64,000 nt of DNA from Orbilia blumenaviensis (lineage: Eukaryota; Ascomycota; Orbiliomycetes; Orbiliales; Orbiliaceae). This document shows, one piece after another, positions 11,727-21,124 of the stretch. The translations under genes and the position numbers were made by a program. Within the stretch, counting starts at the first letter, position 1. Every line of letters starts with the position of its first letter. The notes below the pieces were generated by a model, which worked only from the letters and a program-made list of their open reading frames with translations, was not told where the DNA came from and made no database searches. Location of the stretch: positions 806,001 through 870,000 of the forward strand of contig JAVHNS010000011.1 of the NCBI GenBank assembly GCA_036872755.1, given 5' to 3'.

Positions 11727-13981
11727 CTACCCGTCAAAAAAAAAAAAGAAAAAAAGGACGAGAGTTTTAACTGGTGTTTTTTCCCCCAGCGGGAACCAGT
11801 CGGAGTCTTCTGCGAATTCCGCAGCCCTTCTGGACTCGGCAGGAGAACCACAAAGAATTTGAAGTTGCAGACCCCGCCTTCCATCGACCAAAGGCCCTTC
11901 TGCAAGTTCCAAAGTTACTGCAGACAATGAGCGAGTTGCGCACAAAGCCCACTTTAGAATTTTTAGGGGCCCCACTCTATCGTTGGCCTCTAAAAGGTCC
12001 AGTAAAATTTGGTCAGGGTTTCTGCCTGGCAATAGAGCCGTGCCTCTTAACCTGGCCCATAGGAACGTACCCTCTGACCGTAAAGCTAAGCACTCTATAA
12101 TTTTTTCTTTCGTTTCACTTGTAGACGACCTCAAAAGGTCATCGACGACTAAGCGGCAGAAAAGAAGTAAATCATGAGACGTTTCATCTGGAGAGACCTC
12201 AATTGCTGCCGTCGGAACAGAGATGTTCGAGGTGAATTCGACTATTTCTCGTCGAATATCAACCTCATCTCGGCTAGAAATCACAAGGTGTACTTGTGTC
12301 CCCTTTATGCACTTAATCACTTTTCGTAAAAGCATTTCTCTAGCGCCTACCACCTGCGCCCTTCGTGGGGGGATATCGTTAGAGGTTTCGTCGTAGCCGT
12401 CAACCATGAGAAAGCATGGACCAACGAGTTGGACACAGCTTTTGAACAGTCGCCAAAGCTCCGGTTCCGTGATAGTGCGTTCCTCGTTGCCCTCCCTCAT
12501 GGTCCGAAGCGCTTCAAACGCCCGAGAATTTGCCGTAGCCAGCTGGGATAACCAAGACCGAAGGATCGATAATGGGTCGCGTTTGACCAAGTTTTCCCGT
12601 ATCGAGAAATAGAAAGCACATGGAACAAAGGTTGACTCTTTGAGGTCTTTGACGATGTTCGCAGCAAGCACAGACTTTCCCATACCATCCTTTCCGTAAA
12701 TCCAAAGACATTGAGCTTCACGATTACCTAACTCTTTCCAACTTTTATACTCTTCCTTCTCGAGTATCCATTTGCAGGTCCCCTCAACCGTGTCGCTAAT
12801 CATAGTGTCGTATTCCTCTTGGGGGGAATCAGCAGCGAGCCATTGAAGGATAGGGCCAACGGCACTTCTCCCAAGCAAGCATTCGGTGTTTGTTACTAGA
12901 AGATTCGTTAGCTCTGATATTTTTCCTGGGCTAGGCTGAGAATAATTTCTAGCATTGGTATTAGTACAGAGGTATTCTAATTACCTTTAGGGATCACGCA
13001 GAGAAGCTGCCTCGCAAATAGGGCCGCAACTAGAGCTGCATACGGTTGCCAGGATTTATTTTTATGACCATCCGAGTAATCGCAGACCCCTCGAATCACC
13101 AGGCAAGGAAAGTCATTCATCAGACCTGCAGCTTCCATTTCAAAACATAAGGCCCCTGTTTGAGCACTTATGATATCCCTTTTTACGCCGTCTTTCATAA
13201 CGCAGTTTGCCGAAGCTATTGTCCCATAATAGATATGAGGGAAATCGTAATCCCTATTAGGGCGCTGCACTGTTCTAGTAAGGTCGCAGAGATCACAATT
13301 GTCGCTATTTCCGCTAGCGCTGCTCGAGGAAGAGCTTCCTCCCAACTTCGATGCTTTCTTCGGGATGTGGTGATACCCCCCTTCAAAAAGTGTATCGTTG
13401 CCATTGGGATATTTAAATCGGTGATCTTTCGTCTGGATCTCCCGGGCTTTGTTCCGTATTCCAATACCCAAGTCCACCGGCTTTTCGACTTTGAGCGACG
13501 ATAATGCGCATAATAAAATGTTTGGTGGCGAATTCAGCGAGCCGATCTGTAAGAATTCTCCGTTTTCCATCGCTTTGCCAAAGTCGTACTGGACCACACC
13601 AGGACAGCTTCCGTTTGGTTGACTGACAACAATATCGCCGAGGCGAATATCCCGACCCTTATCTAGATTAGGCGCACCACCCCCAATCCCCACCATGAGC
13701 CCGAATCCATCCCGTATACGTGGGAAACTCTGTAACATATGCGTAGCAACTACGCTAGCTGATGTTGTACCGATGCATCCAGCTGGTAGGCAAGCAATTA
13801 CAATACGATGATCCTTTATTCGGCCGAAATGATAGATGTTGGGGTCACCTTCGCGTCTCCCAAATGGTGACTCGGCCTCCTGCTCGTCTAGAACCGCTAA
13901 TGCGGCTGCCAGTTCGATATCAAGAGCGCATACCCATCCGATCGAAAAGTCTTCTCTGGTTAACCGAGAATAGGACGGCAT
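11727..13981 (-). CDS. PNP-NACHT receptor-like (NLR) protein, probably 3'-truncated
   Basis: Two exons (13981-12985 and 12925-11727, 59-bp intron) give about 731 residues. Residues 10-330 form a nucleoside phosphorylase-like (PNP_UDP_1) domain: GWVCALDIELAAALAVLDEQ, then VGIGGGAP, then ALCFEMEAAGLMNDFPCLVI and GVCDYSDGHKNK. This domain is a common N-terminal effector of fungal NLRs. A NACHT NTPase follows, with Walker A GKDGMGKS (about 410-417), Walker B FLMVDGYDE (about 504-512) and a sensor-like VISSRDE. After GTFLWARL the usual helical region is shortened: LKILKWALCATRSLS comes too early, then the frame loses resemblance (AEGPLVDGRRG onward) and ends in a homopolymer-encoded Phe run. No ankyrin, TPR or WD40 repeats follow. 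Such receptors act in non-self recognition and regulated cell death in fungi. This copy is probably truncated or decaying and lies beside RIP-marked repeats. Confidence 0.8.
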
Positions 13982-14562
13982 TCTGTCTTTCTCGAAACAT
14001 CAAAAAGGGTGTCGTGTTTTGATATTGGTAGGATAAGGGCACCAAGCTGCGTGAGCCTGGGCCGATGTGCCGCGTGTCTAGTTCGGCTCTGGTGAGTAGG
14101 TAAATATCGCGATATATCGATCTATAGTTCTGGAGGCACCGCGCATGCGCGCACTCGTTAAACAGTATTTGGTCGTATCAACTGTCGATGGGCTCCGATC
14201 TAGACTTGAAGCAGCCTTAGAAAACCATAGTGAAGAATAACGATGGTCGTGACCAACGCTGCTAGAGTAACCGTGTCCTACGGTCAGCTGTCAACTCAGC
14301 AGCCTCGTTGTGTATCTTTTAGAGGCTATCCGGGAAGAGCTACTTGTGCATACACACTGCACTAGCGCAGTTGGCGCAGCAATATGTGTTGACATCGAAA
14401 ATGCAACACGGAATGAGGCTCCAGCGCCAACTGACTTGCGACTATGATATCACTCTCGACTCTCGACTACTCCACCATACGCTATCACCACCAACCCCCA
14501 CCGCCTTTCCACGCGTCAGACGGATACTTCAACAACATACCACAAAGGCATCACTCACTAAA
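13982..14562. promoter_or_regulatory. Divergent intergenic region between PNP-NACHT and VPS22 genes
   Basis: The 581 bp between two head-to-head start codons must hold both promoters. I see no clear TATA box at a fixed distance. The last 150 bp before the VPS22 start are C- and CT-rich on the plus strand. The open frame upstream of the VPS22 ATG is probably leader sequence. Confidence 0.4.
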
Positions 14563-15324
14563 ATGCGTCGCCGTGTCGGCCTCGCGGCCCTCGACCGGCG
14601 TGCCCAAGACTCCCAAACCCGCTCTACTCATGGCGCAACCCTTCGTCGCACCCATCAGTCCGAGCTCACCACTCAATTATCCGTCTTCCAAGCAGCCCTC
14701 TCCACCTTCAGCACTCAATACTCCTCCGAAATTCGTCAAAACCCCAAGTTCCGTTCTGAATTCGCTCGTATGTGCACAACTATCGGTATCGATCCATTAG
14801 CTGCATCATCAAATCGCCCGAAGGAAAAAGGTGGAAGTATATGGTCAGAGTTCTTAGGTAGCCAGGTCAACGATTTTTACTTCGAACTTGCTGTAAAGAT
14901 TGTTGAAGTTTGTCGCGATACGAGAGCGAAGAATGGTGGTTTGATATCGGTTACTGAAGTACAGTCTACGCTTCTCAAAAAGGACAAATCAACTGGTGGT
15001 GGGGGAACTGGATTACAAATCTCCGAAGACGATATAATACGTTCTGTTGAGTGTTTAAAACCTCTTGGGTCTGGGTTCGAGATCATAAAGATAGGAAAGA
15101 CGAATATGATAAGAAGTGTACCAAAGGAGCTGAACAGAGACCAGGCGAAAGTGCTGGAGGTTATTCAAGTCCTTGGGTTTGTGACTATCGGTGTCCTGGT
15201 TGATAATCTAGGGTGGATTGCACCAAGAGCACAGGCGGTGGTGGATGATCTTATGGCTGAAGCTTTCTTATGGGTTGATGAACAGGAAGGGGAGACGAGT
15301 TATTGGGCACCATGCTCTCTATGA
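14563..15324 (+). CDS. vps22: ESCRT-II subunit VPS22/SNF8
   Basis: A single exon of 253 codons. It starts at ATG 14563 (MRRRVGLAALDRRAQDSQTR), the position that matches the short N-terminus of the family, although the frame is open about 73 codons further upstream. The helical N-terminus is followed by FSTQYSSEIRQNPKFRSEFA, then MCTTIGIDPLAA, then WSEFLGSQVNDFYFELAVKI and NGGLISVTEV. All are signature segments of SNF8/EAP30, shared with the human protein. Two winged-helix domains make up the rest, ending near YWAPCSL. The protein joins VPS25 and VPS36 in ESCRT-II, which acts at endosomes to sort ubiquitinated membrane proteins into multivesicular bodies. Its length matches the usual 230-270 residues. 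A G-rich loop (STGGGGTGL) near residue 145-153 is an insertion relative to the animal protein. Confidence 0.96.
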   Translation: MRRRVGLAALDRRAQDSQTRSTHGATLRRTHQSELTTQLSVFQAALSTFSTQYSSEIRQNPKFRSEFARMCTTIGIDPLAASSNRPKEKGGSIWSEFLGSQVNDFYFELAVKIVEVCRDTRAKNGGLISVTEVQSTLLKKDKSTGGGGTGLQISEDDIIRSVECLKPLGSGFEIIKIGKTNMIRSVPKELNRDQAKVLEVIQVLGFVTIGVLVDNLGWIAPRAQAVVDDLMAEAFLWVDEQEGETSYWAPCSL

Positions 15325-15716
15325 TTCAGTTTCCAGTGTTATCAGCACAGCTTCATGGGGCTGTTTCATATGACCAAACAGCCCCTAATACAGATCATGA
15401 ACTTGGAATTTGATCACTGTCATATGCGGGATCAGACCCAGCGTTTGGGACCGAGACTGGATCCGACCCATGGCTGGATTCGAGTGAAGACTAGATTCTA
15501 GGCCAGGCAAGATGTCATCGTTATTAGCGTATGTTTCTTTGTATGATACCCATATAGTACTTGCATGCATATCTTCTTCGCAGAACATCAAATACTTTTA
15601 CGACACTATATCGATCCGTGAACATAAATATGTCTAATTAAAGCACCGTCTATAAAACTTAATGATATAACGACCCCAAACGCCGGTGTAACCCAAGGAG
15701 ATTCGTAACAGATATG
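15325..15716. other. Convergent intergenic region
   Basis: The 3' ends of VPS22 (plus) and the SNF2 ATPase gene (minus) face each other here. It should contain both terminator and polyadenylation regions. No gene is visible. Confidence 0.6.
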
Positions 15717-18700
15717 CTACCGCAATTCCTCATCATCCTCGTCCTCATCTTCGATATCATCTGCAATTTCCTCCTCCTCTTCTGTATCATCCACAGTAAT
15801 AACATCCTGGTGCGCCTCCGGTATTTCAATCCCCTCTGTCAACTCCCCTCTCGCCGCCAATATTCTCCTTCTCGACCTATAGAACTATTCTGAAGTTAGT
15901 ATTACATCGCCGTAACAACAAATAGGGCAGAAACTTACTTTCTCCAAGGCCCCCGCACGCTTCTCGGGCTTCCATCCTTCAACCTCCAATGCAAACCTCC
16001 CCTCTTCCTTTTTCTCATACCCAAACGCCTTCCTAAGTTCGTTAAATTGCCTAACCCTCACCTTCTCAGGCACTTTCCCAACCTGAAATCTTCCATCATT
16101 CATAAGATCATTCTGAAAAGCCGTCATTGTCCTCATCGTAGGATCTTCATTCGCCTCCACTGCTTTTCTAGAAATGTTCTCTTCAAGCTTGGAAGTTCCT
16201 ATAACCTCTGTATTCTCGTGCGTATACTCCACGCCTGCGGAAGCAAGAATTGCAGATACAGGGTCCAATTTCATCTTCTTACCAGCACTGGCCTTTGCGG
16301 AAGCATTGGCATCCTCGGACACCATTGCTTGAATTTGATTGATAATATCATCAGCTGTATCACCCTCCTCTCCGAAGACCACACCCTCATCCATTCCACC
16401 GCCACCACTAAAATCCGGCATATTCAAGATAGCAATACCGGTTTTACTCTCCGCCACATTGGTCTTATTCACGATTTCTTGTAGAACCACATTCTCTTGA
16501 TGAAACGTAAACAAGTTCTTCAGCCCGAATAGTTCTCCCCTACGACTCGCATCCTTCATCACTCCTTTGAAGTATCTCCGTTCAAAGGAAGCTTCGTAGC
16601 CGATATTGGCCTGTTGTTGTTTATATATTTGTCGAGCGTATACCATTTCTTCAATCGTCCCAGCACAAACCAGCCGGAATACCTCCACGTCCCGATGTTG
16701 GCCGATACGGTAAGCTCTATCCTGCGCTTGTAGATCGTGAGATGGATTCCAAGATGGATCAAACACGACCACTTTGTTCGCAGACACAATATTTAACCCA
16801 ACTCCTCCTGCTCTCGTGGAGATCAAGAATGCAAAGTAGCTGGGGTCGGTATTAAAATTCTCAACTGCGACAGTTCGATCCTCCAATGACATTTCTCCAT
16901 CCAAATAGCATATATTGTAATGCGTATTATTCAATAGCATATACAGCATCTTCAAAAGTTTCTTGCTTTCTGAGAAGATAAGAACTTTGGCCCCTTCTTC
17001 GTTCTCCTTCCAGAACGCCAGAAGACGTTGTAAAACCTGCCATTTACCGCAGAATTCCGGGTCCATGACATTTTCAAAGTATTGGCGTCGGTAGTATTTC
17101 TCCCAGGTCTGGGGGAGCCCGATTTGTAGCTTTTCGATATCTTTCTCTTGTTTTTCAAGAGACTCTCCATCACGAGGAATCCAGTTCGCGAGGTGATTAC
17201 ACAAAAGCTTCATATTTGTAATGCATGGAAACACCGCTTGAGAAACTGTTGTCCCGTCTTCAAGTTTCCTATAACAGCATTTGCCTCTTGTCTTATGTGA
17301 CCCGCAATCACACTTATCGGTAGAGTACTTGACCAATCCCACGACATCACTTTCAAGATAGTTCTCATAGACCTCCTGTTGCAACGCGCCCAGTTTGCAA
17401 AATACCACGCGGTCTGTCTTTTTCGGTAGTTGGTGGGCGATAAGTGACTTCATCCGACGGAGGAACATTCGCGGCAAGAGGTTTTTGACGAGATCGTTCG
17501 CAGTGCTCCGGGCTTGTGCGAGTTCGGCATTTGTCGCGCCGTGAGCTTGTCCGATTTTAAGAGGGTCTTCGATGTCGCTCTTCCAGTCACTATAGGTACC
17601 GACCTCACCAGGGCGAATCCAATTGAGGAGATTCCAAAGTTCCTAAATGTAACGGCTGTTAAAAGGGTGCTACAAATGGCTAGAGTAGAGCTTTATACTT
17701 ACACCGTAGTGGTTCATAATGGCTGTCCCTGTTAGCCCAATTCTACAAAGACTATTAACCACATTCATTGCCTCTGTAATCCCTGATCTCCGCTCTTTGA
17801 CTTTCTGACACTCGTCGGCGATAACCGCATCCCATTCAATCATATTAATCTTCGCTTGATCCCGCCCTATCCTTGTTATCAGTATCAAGAGCTTTTATCA
17901 CCAAGTATATTAAGAACACATACGGTAAGTGTCATATGTTGTGATTAGAATTTCTAGATATCCCGTCCTCGCAGCTCTCAGTGCATCTTCCTTGGCCCCT
18001 TTCGCTCCATGATATGCATAAACCTGCCACCAACCCCAAGTCTCCAACTCTCTGACCCAATTCGATATCAAAGTTCCAGGACACACGATTAGCACCTTAG
18101 GATACCATTCATCAGGCCTCCGGTCTCTCATACGCCTCATACGGCGTGAATCTCTCGCATCACCCGTCTTCCCAAATGCGGCGGTAAGAAATGCGATAAC
18201 CTGCACTGTTTTACCGAGACCCATGTCATCGCCGAGGATTACACCAGTGTTGAGAATGAAAGCATTATGCATGAACCGTACACCCTCGATTTGGTAGTCT
18301 CGAAGCCATTGCGCAATTGATGCGGGGATCACCCCACGGGATCTTTCCAGCATGATATCTTCATATGCACGACAGGCACTTGCTCCAGGAAACTGTGGTT
18401 TTTCTTCTACATCCGCCAATTCATCTTCATCATCTGAGAAGATGTTAGAGTCAGGTGGAAACCGATAAATAGATTCCAATGGCTTGCTTTTCTCCTTCTG
18501 ATCCTTTTCAAGAGTTTGTTTTTTGAGAAGGAGATGAAGTGGGCAATCGATTGTGGTATCATCGTCGGATTGGAACCCATTTTCGCGGTCAATAGCAAGG
18601 TCTCTAAGCTGGCTATGAGTGCGATTGGGTCGCGAACCCGACGTAGATGTGTATGGCTTTCGAGGCGTGGATGTACCATCTTTCCTTGGTCGGCCTCGAG

Positions 18701-19387
18701 CAGCAGGTTTTCGCTTCTTGGAGGCTTTGTAGCGTTTGTATGGGTCGTCATCTTCGTCATCCGTCATTATAACCTTTTCACGACCTCGTTCAATTTTTAC
18801 ACGCACTTCCTTTTTGACGGTTTCGCCCTCCCCAGCAGATTTTCGAGGAACAGGGAGGAATGCATCTTCGGAAGAGGAAGATGAAGATTGTACCGGGCTA
18901 CTATGCTTACGCTTTTTTAGCGGTGTGGATGTTGAGAGCGGGCGTGGTTTTTTAGCAATTGTCACTGTTGGTTTTTGCACAATTGGCTCTGGGGATGATG
19001 ATAGACAAATAATTGAAGGATCTTTCTTTGGAGTCGGTATAACTTTCGGCCGTGGTTTCTTCTTTGGAGATGTAAATTTTATATTATCAAGATCACTAGT
19101 ATCATTTCCAGTATCTGTCTCTTGATCATCTTCAACAGCTACATTTTCGAGACAATAAACCAATTAGGCCTCAAATATAAACCCAGCAGACCAATCAACA
19201 AGCTGCACGTACCTTTGATCTCTGGTTTCACCTTAGAGCTCCTTTCTCGGTCAACACCCTTTACTAACTTAGAGATCTTCTCTTTCTTCTGCCTCTTTGG
19301 CGCAACATACTTGATATCATCGAGGTCGTCTTCGTCAGATTCCGTCGCAGGAACAATGGCAGTCTGTGAATACTTCGCTCGAGGCAT
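15717..19387 (-). CDS. SNF2-family ATPase related to ERCC6L2 (Rad26-like)
   Basis: Five exons give about 1141 residues: 19387-19213, 19138-17924, 17866-17703, 17642-15939 and 15884-15717. The last 54-bp intron has a GTAAGT donor and a perfect TACTAAC branch site, and leads to an acidic tail ending EDEDEDDEELR. The N-terminal 300 residues are basic and disordered, with repeated K/R clusters. The SNF2 motor shows motif I GDDMGLGKT (about 361-369), motif II ADECQ in place of DEAH, motif III GLTGTA, and the C-terminal lobe STRAGGVGLNI and QAQDRAYRIGQ. A cysteine-rich insert (CDCGSHKTRGKCC) matches the fungal ERCC6L2-like group. Animal ERCC6L2 acts in DNA double-strand break repair and transcription-coupled processes. 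Here the role is inferred from family, probably nuclear and DNA-dependent. The true Rad26/CSB orthologue would lack the cysteine insert. Confidence 0.92.
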
Positions 19388-19915
19388 AGTATGGTCGTAA
19401 GAGATTGAAAGTTTTAATGTCTTCTAGCTTGTCACGGGCCGTGAGATTTATAGTGAAGTAGCAGCAAAAGGATAAGACTTGGAGGTGTCATCGCGGGGGG
19501 CTAAAGCGCACTTGTGCAATTGTGTCGCCGCTCGAAAGTTAACACAAGCTAGACGTGTTTCGCGACTCATCGGATGGGAGGTCATGTGACACCAATCCAT
19601 TCACACCCGAAATGGGAAAGTAACAAAAATCAAACGATGAATGCAGAACCCAATGTCGCAACACAGCGGGATATCGCTTGAGATTAGAAACCATGGAATC
19701 CTTCAGGCTAATTACCCTGATTTCATTTTTAGACTAATTTGATGCTGATTCAGAGCCGTTCCTTGGTATCAGGGCTAAGCCTTCCCCAGCAAAAGGGTTA
19801 TCCGGCAACCTTTCGAGTGTATCAATAATCATGATCCAGACCTGGCTTCATAATCTAGATCCAGATCGTACCGTCCAGATCAATGTCAAAAAGAACAAAA
19901 AAGAATCCGAAGAAT
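19388..19915. other. Upstream region of the SNF2 ATPase gene
   Basis: Promoter side of the SNF2 gene, ending at a tRNA gene. No open frame of note. No specific motif was recognised. Confidence 0.5.
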
Positions 19916-20021
19916 CGCTGCCAAGAGGGATCGAACCTCTGCGGGCGAACCCATGAGATATCTACAACTGGGAAGACCAGTCAATTCAAGTCTCACACCT
20001 TAACCACTCGGTCATAGCAGC
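19916..20021 (-). tRNA. tRNA-Ser(UGA) with an intron
   Basis: On the minus strand the acceptor stem GCTGCTA pairs with TGGCAGC. The D arm is GACCGAGTGGTTAAGG. The anticodon stem TGAGA/TCTCA surrounds a CTTGAA loop with anticodon TGA. An intron of about 25 nt sits after position 37. The long variable arm GGG-TTCG-CCC is typical of serine tRNA. The T arm is AGAGG-TTCGATC-CCTCT. Cells use such a tRNA for UCA codons (and UCU/UCG by wobble). The gene has no CCA, as expected for a nuclear tRNA. Confidence 0.95.
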
Positions 20022-20620
20022 AAACCTATGTCTCAGGCATCCACGATAGAATATAAGAAACATCTAGCTCTTCAGAGGCTATGTGAGGCATTTGACACGG
20101 GAACCATGAGATCAAAGTGGGCTTACCTGCCCCAGACTAACCTGCTGCGGACCTTCCGAAGCGACCGAGAGCTACTTGGTTTTTCGGTCATTTCGGCTGC
20201 CCTCGTGGACCCCGTTTAGTAAAATTTAATTTTAAATGGCGACGATGACGATGCCAGTGGATATATTAAGATACGGGTGCAAGGCCTTCCGAACTTCCTT
20301 GAGCCGGGTCCAATCTTTGACTTTAGACTATATTTCATTTTCTTCCAGATCCCGTTTCCCCATTTTCTTCATTTTCTTGATTTAGAATCTCTGGGGTCTG
20401 GCATGTGTATTAAAATTCGATTCGAATTAAAACGGCTCACAGCCCTTCGGCGACTCCGTAGATTAGTCACACTTCATGTGGCTTTATCCTAGCGATGCCG
20501 GATTCTCGAACAAGTTCCTGCAGAACTGGAACCTGTGATCTCCCGGGAGGCTTGTATCTAACGGGTTTGTGCAACAGACAAATATGTTTCTAGTATAATT
20601 GATTTCTTAGTAATAGATTA
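20022..20620. other. Intergenic region without a gene
   Basis: Lies between the tRNA-Ser gene and the 3' end of the proteasome chaperone gene. Short plus-strand frames at 20028-20219 and 20277-20492 show no family signature. Nothing else is seen. Confidence 0.55.
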
Positions 20621-21124
20621 CTACGGCAGGCAACTACCGACAAGCTCTAAAGTTTCTAGGAAGGTATCGCTCGTATGCTCCGCCCTGTCGAGCCCCAGTC
20701 CCACCAGGACAGTCCTGGTCTCCCTAATATTTCTCATTGCGAGCAAGCTCGCCAGTTGTACAGCGTATAGTTGGCCCTGCGCCTGTCTTTCAGGAGTGCT
20801 TGCGCCTAATAAACACTTTGGTGTAAGGTGTGTGAGTGGGAGCAGGCCGTCGTCGTCGGCTGTGGACTTTGCTTCCAGAAAGGCAGGGTGCGCGGCGTCC
20901 AGTGGTACCTGAAACCATTGAGATAACCGACCAGATTGGGTGATTGTAATGAAAATTTTGTCCGAGAACCCGAGGACGGTGGCTGTTGTAAGGGTCGAAT
21001 CGATTTCCTTCTGCGAAGATTTGGTGAAGATGGGATAAGGCGTATTGTGAGGTTGGAGGGGTGTCGGAGTGGTTGACGCGTTCATGATTTCCTGGATGGT
21101 CGCAGCAGTGATGGCTGACGACAT
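20621..21124 (-). CDS. Proteasome assembly chaperone 3 (PAC3/Irc25-like)
   Basis: A single exon of 167 codons starting at ATG 21124. Residues about 30-55 (STLTTATVLGFSDKIFITIT) and the following QSGRLSQWFQVPLD match the first beta-strand core of the PAC3 fold. LTPKCLLGASTPERQAQGQL followed by YAVQLASLLAM and TVLVGLGL match its second half. Similar proteins (PSMG3 in animals, Irc25/Poc3 in yeast) form a heterodimer with PAC4/Poc4. They chaperone assembly of the 20S proteasome alpha ring in the cytosol or nucleus. The length is slightly above the animal protein (about 122) because of an N-terminal extension and a 20-residue D-rich insert near residue 85-95. The gene is unspliced. The assignment rests on motif resemblance at low identity, so it is good but not certain. 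Confidence 0.75.
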   Translation of the reverse strand: MSSAITAATIQEIMNASTTPTPLQPHNTPYPIFTKSSQKEIDSTLTTATVLGFSDKIFITITQSGRLSQWFQVPLDAAHPAFLEAKSTADDDGLLPLTHLTPKCLLGASTPERQAQGQLYAVQLASLLAMRNIRETRTVLVGLGLDRAEHTSDTFLETLELVGSCLP

